DNA of 64,000 nt from Halarcobacter mediterraneus (GCF_004116625.1 NZ_NXIE01000004.1:231158-295157); one strand, 5' to 3'. Shown: positions 43,435-53,645, numbered from the stretch's first letter. The notes: a model not told the origin generated them from the letters alone. Numbers and translations: made by a program.

Positions 43435-44237
43435 TCTTTTCTAACTCTTAAAAAAGAAGCAAATTTTGGTTTTTTATATTTTGTAAAACCATAATACTTA
43501 AAAGTTACTATCTCTCCAATCTTTGGAGGATTTATTCTTTGTTTTTTTGTAAAGCCAGTTCCTAAATTAAAAACTATACCATTTTCAAGTTTTACTTTTA
43601 GGCTTTTTAAAACTTTTGTTTTTTCTGAAATATTTATTCCTATAACTTCCCCTTCCATATCTTGAGCTTCTTTTACTTTCAAAATATGTGAACTTCTTCC
43701 TGTATGATAAGATTTATTTGGATTTTTTACTATTAAGCCTTCCCCTTTTTTTGAAATAATTTCTTGTAAAAGTCTATTTAAATGTTCTTTGTCTTTAACT
43801 TTAATTTGAGGTATTATTGTTACTTGTTTATTATGATGTCTTTCAAACCACTTTTTTGCAATCTCTAATCTTTGGCTAAAGTTCCCTTTTTGCTTTGGAA
43901 CTTCAAAAATATTATAAGTAATCTCTTTCCAATCTTTACTAGGAGTTTTATCCATAACTATACTTTGAATATTTTCAAAATCATTTCTTTTGGTCCACAA
44001 CTCTCCATCAAGTTCAAAGTTAGGAAAGTTTTTTAAAAACTCTTTTGGAACATGAATTTTTTTACCTTTTCTTGTTAATAACTCTTTTGTATTCCAATAG
44101 GCTCTTATTCCATCTAGTTTTTCACTCATAAACCAATTTTTTATTTCTATATGTTCTTTATATACTTTAGGTCTTTGTAGTTCAAGAGAAAATAAGAAAG
44201 AATAGCTTACAATAATACTTACTAATATTCGTAACAA
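43431..44237 (-). CDS. ligE: Periplasmic ATP-dependent DNA ligase (LigE type)
   Basis: The protein has 268 residues. A signal peptide is clear (LRILVSIIVSYSFLFSLE), followed directly by the nucleotidyltransferase core with lysine motif MSEKLDGIRAYW near 37-48, FELDGELW near 74, GEGLIVKN near 165 and the OB-fold start ILKVKEAQDMEGEVIG near 185. No extra DNA-binding domains are present, as in Lig E enzymes exported to the periplasm. It probably seals nicks in DNA being taken up, in biofilm DNA, or at the surface. It is convergent with the core glycosyltransferase and divergent from rpmB. Confidence 0.88.
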   Translation of the reverse strand: MLRILVSIIVSYSFLFSLELQRPKVYKEHIEIKNWFMSEKLDGIRAYWNTKELLTRKGKKIHVPKEFLKNFPNFELDGELWTKRNDFENIQSIVMDKTPSKDWKEITYNIFEVPKQKGNFSQRLEIAKKWFERHHNKQVTIIPQIKVKDKEHLNRLLQEIISKKGEGLIVKNPNKSYHTGRSSHILKVKEAQDMEGEVIGINISEKTKVLKSLKVKLENGIVFNLGTGFTKKQRINPPKIGEIVTFKYYGFTKYKKPKFASFLRVRKD

Positions 44238-44332
44238 AATAAAATCCTTTTAAAAATAATTTAAAACATTATACAAAAATAAGATAAAAAATAAAATGAT
44301 TCTTATTTAAATAAAACTTAAGCAATTTAAGA

Positions 44333-44338
44333 TATAAT
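44333..44338 (+). promoter_or_regulatory. Promoter (-10) of rpmB
   Basis: A consensus TATAAT in GATATAATACGCG lies 40 bp before rpmB. A CTTAA...TTAAG repeat sits just upstream. The 141-bp divergent gap to ligE contains only AT-rich sequence otherwise. Confidence 0.55.
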
Positions 44339-44378
44339 ACGCGAATATTTTTCACTAAAAAAACTTAAGGAAATAAAA

Positions 44379-44567
44379 ATGGCAAGAAGATGCGCAATAT
44401 CTGGAAAAGGACCTATGGTTGGTCACAACGTAAGTCACGCAAATAACAAGACTAAAAGAAGATTTTTACCAAACTTAAGAACTGTTAGAGTTACTTTAGA
44501 AGATGGTACTACTAGAAAAATCAAAATTTCTGCAAAAGAGTTAAGAACTCTTAAAAAGAACTCATAA
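44379..44567 (+). CDS. rpmB: 50S ribosomal protein L28
   Basis: This very basic protein has 62 residues. The L28 pattern is complete: [20 protein letters not shown] at the start, [15 protein letters not shown] in the middle and [11 protein letters not shown] at the end. Its cysteine is not part of a zinc ribbon. A strong AAGGAAAT ribosome site and a consensus -10 upstream fit a ribosomal gene. A potassium-channel gene follows 23 bp downstream. Confidence 0.97.
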   Translation: MARRCAISGKGPMVGHNVSHANNKTKRRFLPNLRTVRVTLEDGTTRKIKISAKELRTLKKNS

Positions 44568-44590
44568 GAAAGCACTGATAAAGTGCTTTT

Positions 44591-45718
44591 ATGGGCATTT
44601 TTAAACGAATAAAAAAAGCTCTAGGCTGGGAGATACGTTCAGCTAAACCAGAATATGACTTAAATCCTGTCATATATTCTCAACTTAAACCTTTTAGATT
44701 ACCCCTTATTTTAGTACAACTGATTTTGATGATTGGTACATTTGGTTATGTTTATATTGAAGATTATTCAATTATGCATGCAATTTTTCAATCAGCCTAT
44801 ACCTTTACAACTACAGGTTTTGGTTCTTTAAATGAAGGAAATTTTAGTAGTGCAGGAATAGTTTTTACTGTAACCTTGATGTTAGCAGGATTTGCAGTAC
44901 TTACTTTCTCAGTGGGTATTTTAATAAATACAATTTCAAACGGTACTCTTTTTAAGCTAATAAAGGAAAGAAATATGCTTTATAAAATAGCAAGGCTTAG
45001 ACGGCATTTTGTGATTTTTTATCATAATGAATACACAGCTCAGTTAGCAAAACAGTTCAATGAAAATCATATACCCTTTGTGGTAGTTGATCCAAGTGAA
45101 GATATTGAACAAATAGCAAAGGATTGTAATTATCCTTATTTTGTAAAAGAAGAACCATATAAAGAACTTGCTTTTTTAAAGGCTCATTTAAGTTCTGCAA
45201 AAGGTGCAATTTCTTTATCAAAAAATATTTCAAACAATATTACTTTGATTGCTTCTGTAAGGTTATATGAAAAGGAACTTGGAAGAACACCTTTTTTAAT
45301 CATTTCTAATGCTGAAACACAAAATGAAAAAATTAGATTAAAAAAACTTGGAGCAGATAAAGTTGTAGCAACACCTTCTCTTATGGCAAAGAGGGTTACT
45401 GCAATGGCTATTAGACCAGATATGGAAAATGTACTTGAAGAGTTTTTATATAAAAGAGATACTCCAATTGATATGGAAGAAGCTTTTGTAAATGAAAACT
45501 CATGGGTAATAAACAGAGAAATAAAAGATTTAAGATTAAGAGATAAGATAAAAGTTTCAGTTATTGGAATTACAGAAAAAAAAGGAAGATTTATTCAAAT
45601 GCCTAAAGGTTCTACAGTAATTACGGCTGAGTCTAAACTTTTGCTAGTAGGAAATCAAAAATCAATTATTAGAGCAAAGAGAATTATCTCTTTAGAAGAA
45701 AAACCAGAAGATTTATAA
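44591..45718 (+). CDS. Two-span potassium channel with RCK (TrkA) domains
   Basis: The protein has 375 residues. Two membrane spans (about 35-57 and 93-117) enclose a pore helix and filter TTTGFGS at 73-79, a variant of the TVGYGD filter with Phe and Ser. An RCK N-domain follows (FVIFYHNEYTAQLAKQF near 137; FVVVDPSEDIEQIA near 158) and a TrkA-C-like domain with VSVIGITEKKGRFI near 320. It should pass potassium or another monovalent ion under ligand control of the RCK ring. It stands between rpmB and argJ, 23 and 13 bp away. Confidence 0.88.
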   Translation: MGIFKRIKKALGWEIRSAKPEYDLNPVIYSQLKPFRLPLILVQLILMIGTFGYVYIEDYSIMHAIFQSAYTFTTTGFGSLNEGNFSSAGIVFTVTLMLAGFAVLTFSVGILINTISNGTLFKLIKERNMLYKIARLRRHFVIFYHNEYTAQLAKQFNENHIPFVVVDPSEDIEQIAKDCNYPYFVKEEPYKELAFLKAHLSSAKGAISLSKNISNNITLIASVRLYEKELGRTPFLIISNAETQNEKIRLKKLGADKVVATPSLMAKRVTAMAIRPDMENVLEEFLYKRDTPIDMEEAFVNENSWVINREIKDLRLRDKIKVSVIGITEKKGRFIQMPKGSTVITAESKLLLVGNQKSIIRAKRIISLEEKPEDL

Positions 45719-45731
45719 GGATATATTAAAG

Positions 45732-46913
45732 ATGTTTACAATTTTACCTATAAAAGGATATTTAGATCAAATTGATGGATTTTATTGTGATGGGATTAGT
45801 GCAGGATTAAAATCTAATGGAAAAAAAGATTTAGGTTTTATTTATTCAGATACACTTTGTGATGTTGAAGCAGTATTTACAAAAAACAAATTTCAAGCCG
45901 CACCACTTAGACATTATCAAATGTATGATAAAGATTTCCAAACAAATTTTATTTTAATTAATTCTAAAAATGCAAATGCATTAACAGGACAAAAAGGAAT
46001 TGATGATATAAATGAAATCTTTTCATCTTTAAAATTTGATATTACAAATCCAATTATGAGTAGTACAGGAGTTATTGCAAATCCTATTCCAAAAGAAAAA
46101 ATAATAGCAGGCGCTAATACTTTTGATTTATCTTCAAAAAATGCAGAAAGTCTAGCAGAAGCAATAATGACAACAGATGCTTATCCTAAAACTTGTATGT
46201 ATGAAGTTAAATTAGAAGATGGAAGCAGTTTTAAAATAGGAGCAGTTTCAAAAGGTGCAGGAATGATAAATCCAAATCTTGCAACAATGCTTTGTTTTAT
46301 TTGTACAGATGCTTCAATTCCTAAAGAAGATATGAAAGAGTTACTTGAAGTAAATTCCCATACAACATTTAATGCAATTTCAGTTGATGGAGATACTTCA
46401 ACAAATGATACAGTATTATTATTAGCAAATAAAAAATCTAAGGCTTATGATAAAGAAGCTTTCAAAGAAGTATTAAGACTTGTAATGCATGATATGGCAA
46501 TGTTAATGGTTGCAGACGGTGAAGGAGCAAAAAAAGCAGTTGCCTTTGAAGTTATAAATGCAGCAAATGATGAAGAAGCTCAAACAGCAGCAAAAGCTCT
46601 TTCTAATTCATTATTAGTAAAAACAGCTCTTTATGGAGAAGATCCAAACTTTGGAAGAATTGCTTCAACTATAGGTGCAAGTCAAATACAATGCGATGAA
46701 ACAAAACTTGTAATTTCTTATAACGATGTTATAGTATATAATAAAGGTGAGATTCTATTAGATGATATTTGTGAAGCAAAAGCTGTTCAGGTACTTAAAA
46801 ATAGTGAATATAAAGTTTTATGTGACTTAGGAATAGGTGAAGGAAAATTCACTGCTTATGGTTGTGATCTTGGTTATGAATATATAAAAATTAATGCAGA
46901 CTACAGAACTTAA
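45732..46913 (+). CDS. argJ: Bifunctional ornithine acetyltransferase / N-acetylglutamate synthase
   Basis: The enzyme has 393 residues and acts in the cyclic arginine pathway, moving acetyl from N-acetylornithine to glutamate. It matures by self-cleavage before Thr185 in NLATMLCFICTDA, and that threonine is the nucleophile. GAVSKGAGMINPN just before, and the C-terminal end GCDLGYEYIKINADYRT, are family hallmarks. DGDTSTNDT near 217 is also conserved. Length is normal. It follows the channel gene by 13 bp. Confidence 0.96.
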   Translation: MFTILPIKGYLDQIDGFYCDGISAGLKSNGKKDLGFIYSDTLCDVEAVFTKNKFQAAPLRHYQMYDKDFQTNFILINSKNANALTGQKGIDDINEIFSSLKFDITNPIMSSTGVIANPIPKEKIIAGANTFDLSSKNAESLAEAIMTTDAYPKTCMYEVKLEDGSSFKIGAVSKGAGMINPNLATMLCFICTDASIPKEDMKELLEVNSHTTFNAISVDGDTSTNDTVLLLANKKSKAYDKEAFKEVLRLVMHDMAMLMVADGEGAKKAVAFEVINAANDEEAQTAAKALSNSLLVKTALYGEDPNFGRIASTIGASQIQCDETKLVISYNDVIVYNKGEILLDDICEAKAVQVLKNSEYKVLCDLGIGEGKFTAYGCDLGYEYIKINADYRT

Positions 46914-46955
46914 AATATTAGTCTAAAATTTAAATATAATTAAGTCCTATATAGT

Positions 46956-46961
46956 TATAAT
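46956..46961 (+). promoter_or_regulatory. Candidate -10 box before the DUF465 gene
   Basis: TATAAT sits inside CTATATAGTTATAATATAG, whose ends form an inverted repeat, 33 bp before the small gene at 46995. It likely starts the short transcript ending at the hairpin at 47239. Confidence 0.5.
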
Positions 46962-46994
46962 ATAGTTAAATTAAAACAGAGAGGAATAAAGACA

Positions 46995-47216
46995 ATGTTT
47001 CATGAATACAGAGATGTTATTACAGAATTAAAACAAAAAGATGCACACTTCATAAAAGTGTTTGAAAAGCATAATGAATTAGATGAAAAAATTCAAGAAA
47101 TGGAAAAAAATCATGCGGATCAATTTGAAGTTGAGAAGCTAAAAAAAGAAAAACTACAATTAAAAGATGAAGTATATAATATCATCGTAGATTATAAAAA
47201 AGAGAATAATCTATAA
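46995..47216 (+). CDS. DUF465 (YdcH-like) small helical protein
   Basis: The protein has 73 residues, almost wholly helical and charged: HEYRDVITELKQKDAHFIKV, then FEKHNELDEKIQEMEKN and LKKEKLQLKDEVYNII. This is the helical-hairpin pattern of DUF465 (PF04325). The function of the family is not known. It has its own -10 box and a strong terminator, so it is a separate transcript between argJ and gyrA. Confidence 0.9.
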   Translation: MFHEYRDVITELKQKDAHFIKVFEKHNELDEKIQEMEKNHADQFEVEKLKKEKLQLKDEVYNIIVDYKKENNL

Positions 47217-47238
47217 TTTTCTAGATTATTTAACCAAG

Positions 47239-47273
47239 GGGATGGGAGTTTTTTACTTCCATCCCTTTTTTTT
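47239..47273 (+). terminator. Rho-independent terminator after the DUF465 gene
   Basis: GGGATGGGAGT (47239-47249) pairs with ACTTCCATCCC (47255-47265) with one G-T pair, followed by eight T. It separates the small gene from gyrA, which starts 72 bp later. Confidence 0.9.
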
Positions 47274-47344
47274 AGCTTAAAAATACCCAATACTAAGGAC
47301 TTTTTAGGTAAAATATCTAAATTTTAGAATAAAGGCATTTATTA

Positions 47345-49927
47345 ATGGAAAACCTTTTTGAAAACCAAGACATAATTGATATTAATATAGAAGATAGTAT
47401 CAAGGGATCTTACCTAGACTACTCAATGAGTGTAATTATTGGTAGAGCACTACCTGATGCAAAAGATGGACTAAAACCAGTTCACAGAAGAATTCTTTAT
47501 GCAATGCATGATTTAAATATGAGTTCAAGAAGCCCATATAAGAAATCTGCAAGAATTGTAGGGGATGTAATTGGTAAGTACCACCCTCACGGAGATAGCT
47601 CTGTATATGATGCCCTTGTAAGAATGGCACAAAACTTTTCAATGAGAGCTCCACTTGTTGATGGACAAGGAAACTTTGGTTCAATTGATGGTGACAATGC
47701 AGCTGCAATGAGATATACAGAAGCAAGAATGACTAGAGTTTCAGAAGATATTTTAAAAGACATTGATAAAGATACCGTTAACTTTGTAACAAATTATGAT
47801 GATACATTAAAAGAGCCTGATGTTTTACCAACAAGAGTGCCTACTTTATTATTAAATGGAAGTGAAGGTATTGCAGTTGGTATGGCAACTAAAATTCCAC
47901 CTCATAATTTAGATGAGTTATTAGAAGCAGTACTTCATTTAGTAGATAATCCTAAAGCTACAGCAGATGAACTAATGGAGTTTATTCAAGGACCAGATTT
48001 CCCAACAGGTGGTACAATCTTTGGAAGAAGAGGTATTATTGATGCCTATAATACAGGTCGTGGTAGAGTAAAAATAAGAGCAAAACACCATGTTGAAACA
48101 AAAGGTAAAAAAGAAGTAATTGTTTTAGATGAATTACCATATCAAGTAAATAAAGCAAGACTTATTGAACAAATTGCAAATCTTGCAAAAGAAAAACAGA
48201 TTGAAGGTATTTCAGAAGTTAGAGATGAGTCTGATAGAGAAGGTATTAGAGTTGTAATTGAACTTAAAAAAGATGCAATGAGTGAAATTGTATTAAATAA
48301 TCTTTATAAGTCAACTCCAATGGAAACTACATTTGGTATTATTCTTTTAGCTGTACATAATAAAGAGCCAAAAGTATTTAATTTACCAGATTTATTGAAT
48401 GTATTTTTATCTCATAGAAAAACTGTAATTATTAGAAGAACAATTTTTGATTTAGAAAAAGCAAAAGCAAGAGCTCACATCTTAGAAGGTTTAAAAATTG
48501 CTTTAGATAATATTGATGAAGTAGTTAAAATTATCAGAGCAAGTGCAAATGATGCAGAAGCAAAAGAGAGTTTGCAAGATAGATTTGGATTAAGTCCAAT
48601 TCAATCTCAAGCAATCTTAGATATGAGACTTGGAAGATTAACAGGTCTTCAAAGAGATAAATTAGAAGCAGAGTATCAAGAATTATTAGCTCTTATTGCT
48701 GAGCTTGAAGCTATTTTGAAATCTGAAGAAAAATTAAATGAAATAATTGTAGAAGAGTTAGCTGAGATTAAAGAAAAATACTCTAGTCCAAGAAGAACAG
48801 AAATTGAAGACTCTTATGATGAAATAGATATTGAAGATTTAATTCCAAATGAACCAATGGTAGTTACAATTACTCATAATGGATATGTAAAAAGAGTTCC
48901 AATTAAGTCTTATGAAAAACAAAGAAGAGGTGGAAAAGGAAAAGTAGCCGTAACCACTCATGATGATGACTTTATTGAAAAATTCTTTGTTTCTAATACT
49001 CATGATACTTTAATGTTTATTACAAATATGGGACAATTATATTGGTTAAAAGTTTATAGAATTCCAGAAGGAAGTAGAACTGCAAAAGGTAAAGCAGTTG
49101 TTAACTTAATCAATTTAAGAGCAGATGAAAAAATCATGGCAATTTTACCAACAAGTGATTTTGATGAATCTAAATCTTTAGCATTCTTTACTAGAAATGG
49201 TATTGTAAAAAGAACATCATTAAAAGATTTTGCAAATATCAGAAGTAATGGAGTAAGAGCAATTGTTCTTGATGATTCAGATGAAGTAGTTACTGCAAAA
49301 ATTACTACACCTGAAACTCAATACTTAATGATTTTTACATCTTTAGGTCAATGTATTAGATTTGATATTGAAAAAACAAGAGAACAAGGAAGAACTACAA
49401 GAGGGGTAAGAGGTATTAAGTTTAAACATGATACTGACTTTGTTGTAGATGCTGAATTAATTGAAGATGACCAACATGAGTTATTAACTGTATCTGAAAA
49501 AGGTATAGGAAAAAGAACTACAGTAGATGAATACAGACTTACAAATAGAGCAGGTTCTGGTGTTATTTCTATGAAACTTCATCAAAAAACTGGAAATGTA
49601 GTTGGAGCTGTACTTGTTGATGAATCACAAGACCTAATGGCATTAACATCTATTGGTAAAATGATTAGAGTTGATATGCAAACAATTAGAAAAGCAGGAA
49701 GAAATACTTCAGGTGTAATTATTGTAAATGTTGATTCAAAAGATAAAGTTGTATCTATTGCAAGATGCCCAAAAGAAGAAGATGAAGAGTTAAATATTGA
49801 AAATGCTGATACTATGGATGGAATTGATTTAAATGAATATAATCTTTTAGATAACAATGAAGAAAAAGTGGAGGACTCAAACAACTCTTTAGATATAGAA
49901 AATAATGATGAAAAAGGAAATGAATAA
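47345..49927 (+). CDS. gyrA: DNA gyrase subunit A
   Basis: The protein has 860 residues. The breakage-reunion domain begins with [20 protein letters not shown]; the catalytic tyrosine is Tyr124 in [10 protein letters not shown]. The quinolone region reads [17 protein letters not shown], with Ser85 and Asp89 at the positions of E. coli Ser83 and Asp87, so no resistance change is visible there. The C-terminal beta-pinwheel has the GyrA box QRRGGKG near 530. The last 50 residues are an acidic tail. It introduces negative supercoils with GyrB. The stop shares a base with the asd start (ATGA). Confidence 0.98.
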   Translation: MENLFENQDIIDINIEDSIKGSYLDYSMSVIIGRALPDAKDGLKPVHRRILYAMHDLNMSSRSPYKKSARIVGDVIGKYHPHGDSSVYDALVRMAQNFSMRAPLVDGQGNFGSIDGDNAAAMRYTEARMTRVSEDILKDIDKDTVNFVTNYDDTLKEPDVLPTRVPTLLLNGSEGIAVGMATKIPPHNLDELLEAVLHLVDNPKATADELMEFIQGPDFPTGGTIFGRRGIIDAYNTGRGRVKIRAKHHVETKGKKEVIVLDELPYQVNKARLIEQIANLAKEKQIEGISEVRDESDREGIRVVIELKKDAMSEIVLNNLYKSTPMETTFGIILLAVHNKEPKVFNLPDLLNVFLSHRKTVIIRRTIFDLEKAKARAHILEGLKIALDNIDEVVKIIRASANDAEAKESLQDRFGLSPIQSQAILDMRLGRLTGLQRDKLEAEYQELLALIAELEAILKSEEKLNEIIVEELAEIKEKYSSPRRTEIEDSYDEIDIEDLIPNEPMVVTITHNGYVKRVPIKSYEKQRRGGKGKVAVTTHDDDFIEKFFVSNTHDTLMFITNMGQLYWLKVYRIPEGSRTAKGKAVVNLINLRADEKIMAILPTSDFDESKSLAFFTRNGIVKRTSLKDFANIRSNGVRAIVLDDSDEVVTAKITTPETQYLMIFTSLGQCIRFDIEKTREQGRTTRGVRGIKFKHDTDFVVDAELIEDDQHELLTVSEKGIGKRTTVDEYRLTNRAGSGVISMKLHQKTGNVVGAVLVDESQDLMALTSIGKMIRVDMQTIRKAGRNTSGVIIVNVDSKDKVVSIARCPKEEDEELNIENADTMDGIDLNEYNLLDNNEEKVEDSNNSLDIENNDEKGNE

Positions 49928-50964
49928 TGAAAAAATTTAATGTAGCAGTTGTCGGTGCTACTGGTGCTGTTGGGGAAGAATTGTTTAGAGTATTAAAAGA
50001 ATATGATTTTCCTATTAATAATTTAGTACCTCTAGCAAGTGCTAGAAGCGCTGGAGAAAAAATTGAATATGCTGGAAAAGAGTATACAGTTTTAGAATTA
50101 ACTGATTCAGTTTTTGAAGAAAATGAAGTTGATATCGCTTTTTTTAGTGCAGGTGGAAGTGTTTCTGAAAAATTTGCTAAATTTGCAGTAGATGCAGGGG
50201 CTGTTGTAATCGATAATACAAGCCATTTTAGAATGGAACCAAATGTTCCTTTAGTAGTTCCAGAAGTAAATCCAGAAGATATTGCAAAATGGAGAGAAAA
50301 AGGGATTATTGCAAATCCAAATTGTTCAACTATTCAAATGGTAATGTCTTTAAAACCATTAGATGAATTATATGGAATCAAAAGAGTTGATGTTTCAACA
50401 TATCAAGCAGTATCAGGAGCTGGAAAAACTGGTATGGAAGAGTTAGTAAAACAAATGCAAGACTTCTTTACTTTTAAACTAGATGAAAGTGAAAAAAATG
50501 CTTTTGCACACCAAATAGCTCTTAATGTAATACCTCAAATTGATGTAGCTCAAGCAAATGGTTTTACTAAAGAAGAAATGAAAATGGTAAATGAAACTCA
50601 AAAGATTTTACATAAAGATGTAGCAGTTGCAGCTACTTGTGTAAGAGTTCCAGTTTTAAGATCTCACTCAGAATCTATTACAGTTACTTTTGATAATGAT
50701 GTTGAAGTAGATGTAAATGAAGTAAGAGAAGCTTTAGAAAAGTTTGAAAATGTTGAAGTAATTGATGATTTAGAAAACAATGCTTACCCAATGCCAATTA
50801 TTTCAACTGATACTGATATTACATATGTAGGAAGAATTAGAAAAGATGTATATTCTCCTAATATAGTTCACTTCTTCAATGTTGCTGACCAAGTAAGAGT
50901 AGGGGCAGCTACAAATGCAGTAAGAATTGGTCTAAAATGGATTGAAATGGAAAGTGAAATCTAA
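49927..50964 (+). CDS. asd: Aspartate-semialdehyde dehydrogenase
   Basis: The enzyme has 345 residues and reduces aspartyl phosphate to aspartate semialdehyde for lysine, diaminopimelate, threonine and methionine. NADP loop VVGATGAVGEELFRVL near 7-22; active-site Cys133 in NPNCSTIQMV; QAVSGAGKTGMEEL near 160; C-terminal GRIRKDVYSPN and VADQVRVGAATNAVRIG. It is fused head to tail with gyrA and the membrane protein gene by one-base overlaps, so all three are probably co-transcribed. Confidence 0.97.
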   Translation: MKKFNVAVVGATGAVGEELFRVLKEYDFPINNLVPLASARSAGEKIEYAGKEYTVLELTDSVFEENEVDIAFFSAGGSVSEKFAKFAVDAGAVVIDNTSHFRMEPNVPLVVPEVNPEDIAKWREKGIIANPNCSTIQMVMSLKPLDELYGIKRVDVSTYQAVSGAGKTGMEELVKQMQDFFTFKLDESEKNAFAHQIALNVIPQIDVAQANGFTKEEMKMVNETQKILHKDVAVAATCVRVPVLRSHSESITVTFDNDVEVDVNEVREALEKFENVEVIDDLENNAYPMPIISTDTDITYVGRIRKDVYSPNIVHFFNVADQVRVGAATNAVRIGLKWIEMESEI

Positions 50965-51479
50965 TGATAGAAAAACTATTCGAAAGTTCACTGTGGGGAA
51001 GTAGATTTATTGTACTTCTTGCAGTGATTTTTGGATTAATTGGAGCTATAATACTTTTTATAGTTGCAAGTGTAGATATATATGAAGTTGCTAAGTATGT
51101 ATATATAACATTTTCTACAGGGGCACATCCTGAAAATTTCCATGAAGATATAGTTGCAAGTATTATAGGAGCAGTTGATTTATACTTAATTGCTGTTGTA
51201 ATGCTAATTTTTTCTTTTGGATTATATGAGCTTTTTATTTCAAAAATTGATGCAGCAGAAAAAGCCCATGAAGATGCAAGTACCATTTTAGCAATACATT
51301 CATTGGATCAATTGAAAGATAAAATAGCTAAAGTAATAGTTATGGTTTTAGTTGTGAACTTTTTTCAAAGAGTAATTCATACAGAGTTTAAAACTCCACT
51401 TGAAATGATGTATTTTGCACTATCTATTACTGCTTTAGCAGTAGGACTTTACTTTATTGGTAAGGTACAAAAACACTAA
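50964..51479 (+). CDS. UPF0114/YqhA-family membrane protein
   Basis: The protein has 171 residues with four hydrophobic segments (about 15-35, 68-88, 118-136, 146-166). The opening LFESSLWGSRFIVLLAVIFGL and middle AVDLYLIAVVMLIFSFGLYELF match the YqhA family, followed by KIDAAE. Function unknown; an inner-membrane location is clear. It starts on the last base of the asd stop and precedes hemE by 18 bp. Confidence 0.9.
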   Translation: MIEKLFESSLWGSRFIVLLAVIFGLIGAIILFIVASVDIYEVAKYVYITFSTGAHPENFHEDIVASIIGAVDLYLIAVVMLIFSFGLYELFISKIDAAEKAHEDASTILAIHSLDQLKDKIAKVIVMVLVVNFFQRVIHTEFKTPLEMMYFALSITALAVGLYFIGKVQKH

Positions 51480-51497
51480 TTAACAAGGTAATTTATT

Positions 51498-52535
51498 ATG
51501 TCAAAAATTTTTGTAGACGCATGTTTAAGAAAAGAAACTCCTTACACTCCTGTATGGATGATGAGACAAGCTGGTAGATATTTACCAGAATATATGGAAG
51601 TAAGAGCACAAGCTGGTAATTTCTTAAATTTATGTCATGACCCTGAAAAAGCTTGTGAAGTAACAATTCAACCCCTTGATATAGTAGGAGTTGATGCAGC
51701 TATTTTATTTAGTGATATCTTGGTTATTCCTGATGAAATGGGAATGGACTTAGAGTTTATCAAAGGTTTTGGACCAAAATTTCATGACCCTATTAAAACT
51801 GAAGAAGATTTAGATAGATTAATTGGTGGGGAAGAAGCTGCAAATAAATTAACATATGTTTATGAAACTATCAAACTTTTGAAACAAAAACTTCCAGAAG
51901 ATAAAGCTCTTATAGGTTTTACAGGAGCACCTTGGACTTTAGCAACATATATGATTGAAGGGCAGGGAACAAAAACATATAATTTATGTAAAAAAATGAT
52001 GTATTCTAATCCAGAATTCTTGCATAAAATATTAAGAAAAGTAACTGATGTAGTTAAGCATTATATGATTAAACAAATTGAAGCAGGTGCAGATGTTGTT
52101 CAAATCTTTGATTCATGGGCTTCTGCGATTGAAGTTTCAAAATATGATGAATTTTCATGGAAATATATGGTTGAAATAGCAGATTATATCAAAGAAAAAT
52201 ATCCTGAAATTCCAGTAATTATGTTCCCTAAAGGAGTTGCTGCATTTATTGAAAGAGATTTAGTTTATGGTAACTTCGATGTATTTGGTGTAGATTGGGG
52301 AACTCCAATGGCACTAGCTAAAGAAAAACTAGGAAGTAAATATGTTCTTCAAGGAAATATGGAACCTTGTAGACTATATTCAAAAGAAGCAACAACTCAA
52401 TGTGTAGAAGGAATCCAATCAATTATGCAAGGAGAAGGTCATATCTTTAACTTAGGGCATGGTATTTTACCTGATGTTCCAGTTGAAAATGCAAAACACT
52501 TTGTAAGTGAATGTCAGCGGGTTTCAAAAAAATAG
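51498..52535 (+). CDS. hemE: Uroporphyrinogen decarboxylase
   Basis: This TIM-barrel enzyme of 345 residues removes four carboxyl groups from uroporphyrinogen III to give coproporphyrinogen III in haem synthesis. The N-terminal signature [16 protein letters not shown] (residues 16-31), [18 protein letters not shown] near 72, [15 protein letters not shown] near 140 and the C-terminal [12 protein letters not shown] are all present. Length is normal. An AAGGTAA ribosome site precedes it. Confidence 0.97.
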   Translation: MSKIFVDACLRKETPYTPVWMMRQAGRYLPEYMEVRAQAGNFLNLCHDPEKACEVTIQPLDIVGVDAAILFSDILVIPDEMGMDLEFIKGFGPKFHDPIKTEEDLDRLIGGEEAANKLTYVYETIKLLKQKLPEDKALIGFTGAPWTLATYMIEGQGTKTYNLCKKMMYSNPEFLHKILRKVTDVVKHYMIKQIEAGADVVQIFDSWASAIEVSKYDEFSWKYMVEIADYIKEKYPEIPVIMFPKGVAAFIERDLVYGNFDVFGVDWGTPMALAKEKLGSKYVLQGNMEPCRLYSKEATTQCVEGIQSIMQGEGHIFNLGHGILPDVPVENAKHFVSECQRVSKK

Positions 52536-52542
52536 TTATATA

Positions 52543-53460
52543 ATGTCGTATTCAAATAATATAATATTTGGTCCTATCCCTTCAAGGAGATTTGGAATCT
52601 CTTTGGGAATAGACCTTTCTCCTTCTTCAAAACAATGTAATTTTGACTGTCTTTATTGTGAACTTGAAAAAGCAAAAACAGTAGAAACAATGACAAAGTA
52701 TCCAAGTGTAGAAGAAGTTATAAATGAAGTAAAAGCATCTTTTAAAAAACATCCTAAGATTGATGTTATAACTATAACTGCAAATGGTGAACCAACTTTA
52801 TATCCACACTTAGATAAATTAATTGATGAACTTAATAAGATTAAAAAAAATGCAAAAACTCTTATTCTTTCAAATGGTAGTACAATTTATGATGAAAAAG
52901 TTTATAAAGCTTTATTAAAAATAGACACAGTGAAACTATCTCTTGACTGTGTAAGTGAAAAATGTTTTAAAAAACTTGATAGAGTGCATAGTGGAATAGA
53001 TATTGATAAAATCATTGAAAGTATGATTAAATTTAGAAAAGAAACTACAAATATACTTGTCTTGGAAGTTTTATTTGTAAAAACACTAAATGATAAAGAA
53101 GAAGAAATAAAAGCCCTATATGAAGCTATAAAAAAAATAAATCCACATAGAGTAGATATAGGTACAATAGATAGACCACCTGCATATAAAGTAAAACCTG
53201 TCTCATTTGAAACTTTACAGAGTATTGCTGAAACTTTTGAAGGTATAAATGTAAATATTGCATATAAAAATAGACCAAAATTAGAATCAAGTTTTTCAGA
53301 AGAAGAAATAAAAACTATGCTAAAAAGAAGACCTTTAACACAAGAAGATATAAATAATATGTTTGATGAAGATTCAAAAAAATTATTAGAAATATTAGTT
53401 TCTCAAAAAGTAGTATCTCTTGTAGATAGCTCAGGTTTAAATTTTTATAAAATTTTGTAA
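52543..53460 (+). CDS. Radical SAM protein of the COG0731 type
   Basis: The protein has 305 residues from ATG 52543, preferred because it begins at MSYSNNIIFGPIPSRRFG, the conserved start; a GTG 36 bp upstream inside hemE would add an unrelated extension. The 4Fe-4S site is Cys32, Cys36 and Cys39 in CNFDCLYC. ITANGEPTLYPHLDKLI near 85 is the SAM-binding GEPT motif. Relatives are uncharacterised Fe-S oxidoreductases. The C-terminal 70 residues look like a small winged helix. It ends just before the tRNA genes. Confidence 0.88.
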   Translation: MSYSNNIIFGPIPSRRFGISLGIDLSPSSKQCNFDCLYCELEKAKTVETMTKYPSVEEVINEVKASFKKHPKIDVITITANGEPTLYPHLDKLIDELNKIKKNAKTLILSNGSTIYDEKVYKALLKIDTVKLSLDCVSEKCFKKLDRVHSGIDIDKIIESMIKFRKETTNILVLEVLFVKTLNDKEEEIKALYEAIKKINPHRVDIGTIDRPPAYKVKPVSFETLQSIAETFEGINVNIAYKNRPKLESSFSEEEIKTMLKRRPLTQEDINNMFDEDSKKLLEILVSQKVVSLVDSSGLNFYKIL

Positions 53461-53476
53461 ATTTTTCGAAAAACCC

Positions 53477-53505
53477 TTGACAAAATTTACAAATTTTACT
53501 ATACT
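53477..53505 (+). promoter_or_regulatory. Promoter of the tRNA-Asn pair
   Basis: TTGACA (53477-53482), a 17-bp spacer and TATACT (53500-53505) give a near-perfect sigma-70 promoter whose transcript would start about 20 bp before the first tRNA. Confidence 0.85.
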
Positions 53506-53533
53506 TCCACTCCATTTAAAGAGGAAGTCAAAT

Positions 53534-53608
53534 TCCGGCATAGCTCAGTGGTAGAGTAGATGACTGTTAATCATTTGGTCCCTGGTTCGAATCCAGGTGC
53601 CGGAGCCA
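53534..53608 (+). tRNA. tRNA-Asn (GTT), copy 1
   Basis: The gene has 75 bases with encoded CCA. The acceptor TCCGGCA pairs with TGCCGGA, the D stem is GCTC/GAGT, and the anticodon stem GATGA/TCATT holds the loop CTGTTAA with anticodon GTT. The T arm is CCTGG/CCAGG around TTCGAAT. Every arm is intact. Confidence 0.97.
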
Positions 53609-53645
53609 CTTAAAACTTCACTTTAAATGATAAAACAACTTACAT

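Noticed and set aside
44281..44330. Fur-like box in the ligE-rpmB gap.
   Set aside because: The AT-rich sequence matches the inverted repeat only partly, and neither gene is an expected iron target.
47345..47650. Quinolone-resistance change in gyrA.
   Set aside because: Ser85 and Asp89 are the wild-type residues at the two main positions.
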